DNA from: Candidatus Alcyoniella australis
GTDB taxonomy: Bacteria > Lernaellota > Lernaellaia > JAVCCG01 > Alcyoniellaceae
Length of the DNA: 5,455 nt
Direction of reading: 5' to 3'
NCBI GenBank assembly: GCA_030765605.1
Contig: JAVCCG010000156.1
Span: 1-5,455, forward strand
The notes beneath the pieces are model-generated. The model was not told the DNA's origin and made no database searches. It saw only the letters and a list, made by a program, of their open reading frames with translations. Below, piece by piece: positions 5,351-5,455 of this stretch. The stretch's first letter is position 1; every line of letters begins with the position of its first letter. A program made the translations under genes and the position numbers.

Positions 5351-5455
5351 ATGTAGTGTGGTCGATATGCCTGAGCCCGGAAAATAAAGCTAAAGATTAT
5401 CAATAAAATAAACTAAAAGTGGATTTATTTGGATTGCTTAACTGGAGCGTTAAAA

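Larger units (their letters stand above)
5180..5455. other. Non-coding A/T-rich tail downstream of the KAP-FGE gene
   Basis: I see no credible gene in these 276 bases. In the KAP-FGE frame the sequence stays open from the TGA (5177-5179) to TAG at 5282-5284, but the translation is low-complexity and matches nothing I know. The stretch holds a pyrimidine-rich octamer repeat, a GC stem-loop with tandem G-A mismatches and two smaller hairpins, annotated separately. The last ~75 bases are very A/T-rich. I searched by eye for a copy of the 5069-5176 segment that could be a DGR template and found none. Confidence 0.6.

Noticed and set aside
5180-5455. DGR template repeat directly downstream of the candidate variable region
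   Set aside because: I compared this stretch by eye with 5040-5179 on both strands and found no AAC-rich copy or shared run. Any template must lie outside the window.

Overview
The window is bacterial chromosomal DNA. The two central genes are GC-rich (an eRF1-like translation factor and rlmB). The genes at the two ends and the last ~275 bases are visibly richer in A/T, as expected of accessory DNA. The family mix (baeRF/Vms1-type factor, TrmH/SpoU methylase, KAP ATPase fused to an FGE/SUMF1-like domain, Tat-exported sulfatase-fold enzyme) would suit a Gram-negative environmental lineage such as a deltaproteobacterium or a candidate phylum. That placement is a weak inference; no rRNA or taxonomic marker is present.

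Layout, left to right. (1) 1-627, minus strand: the first 209 residues of a Tat-signal-bearing member of the alkaline phosphatase/sulfatase superfamily, cut by the window edge. It has Thr, not Cys/Ser, at the nucleophile position. (2) 715-1812, minus: a 365-residue eRF1-like protein of the baeRF/VLRF1 (Vms1) group, with a GGWSQ loop and a C-terminal zinc ribbon. (3) 1813-2222: a divergent spacer, then a decayed plus-strand gene that may be a remnant of a diacylglycerol/lipid kinase. (4) 2231-2998, plus: rlmB, a 23S rRNA 2'-O-methyltransferase. (5) 3095-5179, plus: a 694-residue fusion of a KAP-family P-loop NTPase (PifA/Kidins220 type) and a C-terminal FGE-sulfatase-like C-type-lectin-fold domain. 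(6) 5180-5455: non-coding, A/T-rich, with a tandem CCCTTTTN octamer and several small stem-loops.

The most interesting feature is the end of gene 5. Its last ~35 codons have the layout of a diversity-generating retroelement (DGR) variable region. An RGGSW...R.SR.R..PD.R...IGFRL frame is fixed, while the positions usually occupied by Asn (AAY) codons carry Tyr, Phe, Ser, Leu, Ile, Ala, Gly, Tyr and Tyr, every one with a codon ending in C or T. Both catalytic cysteines of a true formylglycine-generating enzyme are absent, so the domain is probably a binding surface and not an enzyme. I infer that this is a KAP ATPase whose recognition tip may be retro-diversified, a plausible sensor in a defence or self/non-self system. 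The template repeat, reverse transcriptase and avd gene are not in this window. If the idea is right they should lie just beyond position 5455 or elsewhere in the genome.

The two translation-related genes (eRF1-like and rlmB) are probably ordinary chromosomal backbone. The sulfatase-like gene and the KAP fusion look like independent accessory genes. A functional link between them (sulfatase plus its maturase) is tempting, but the residues in both proteins argue against it.
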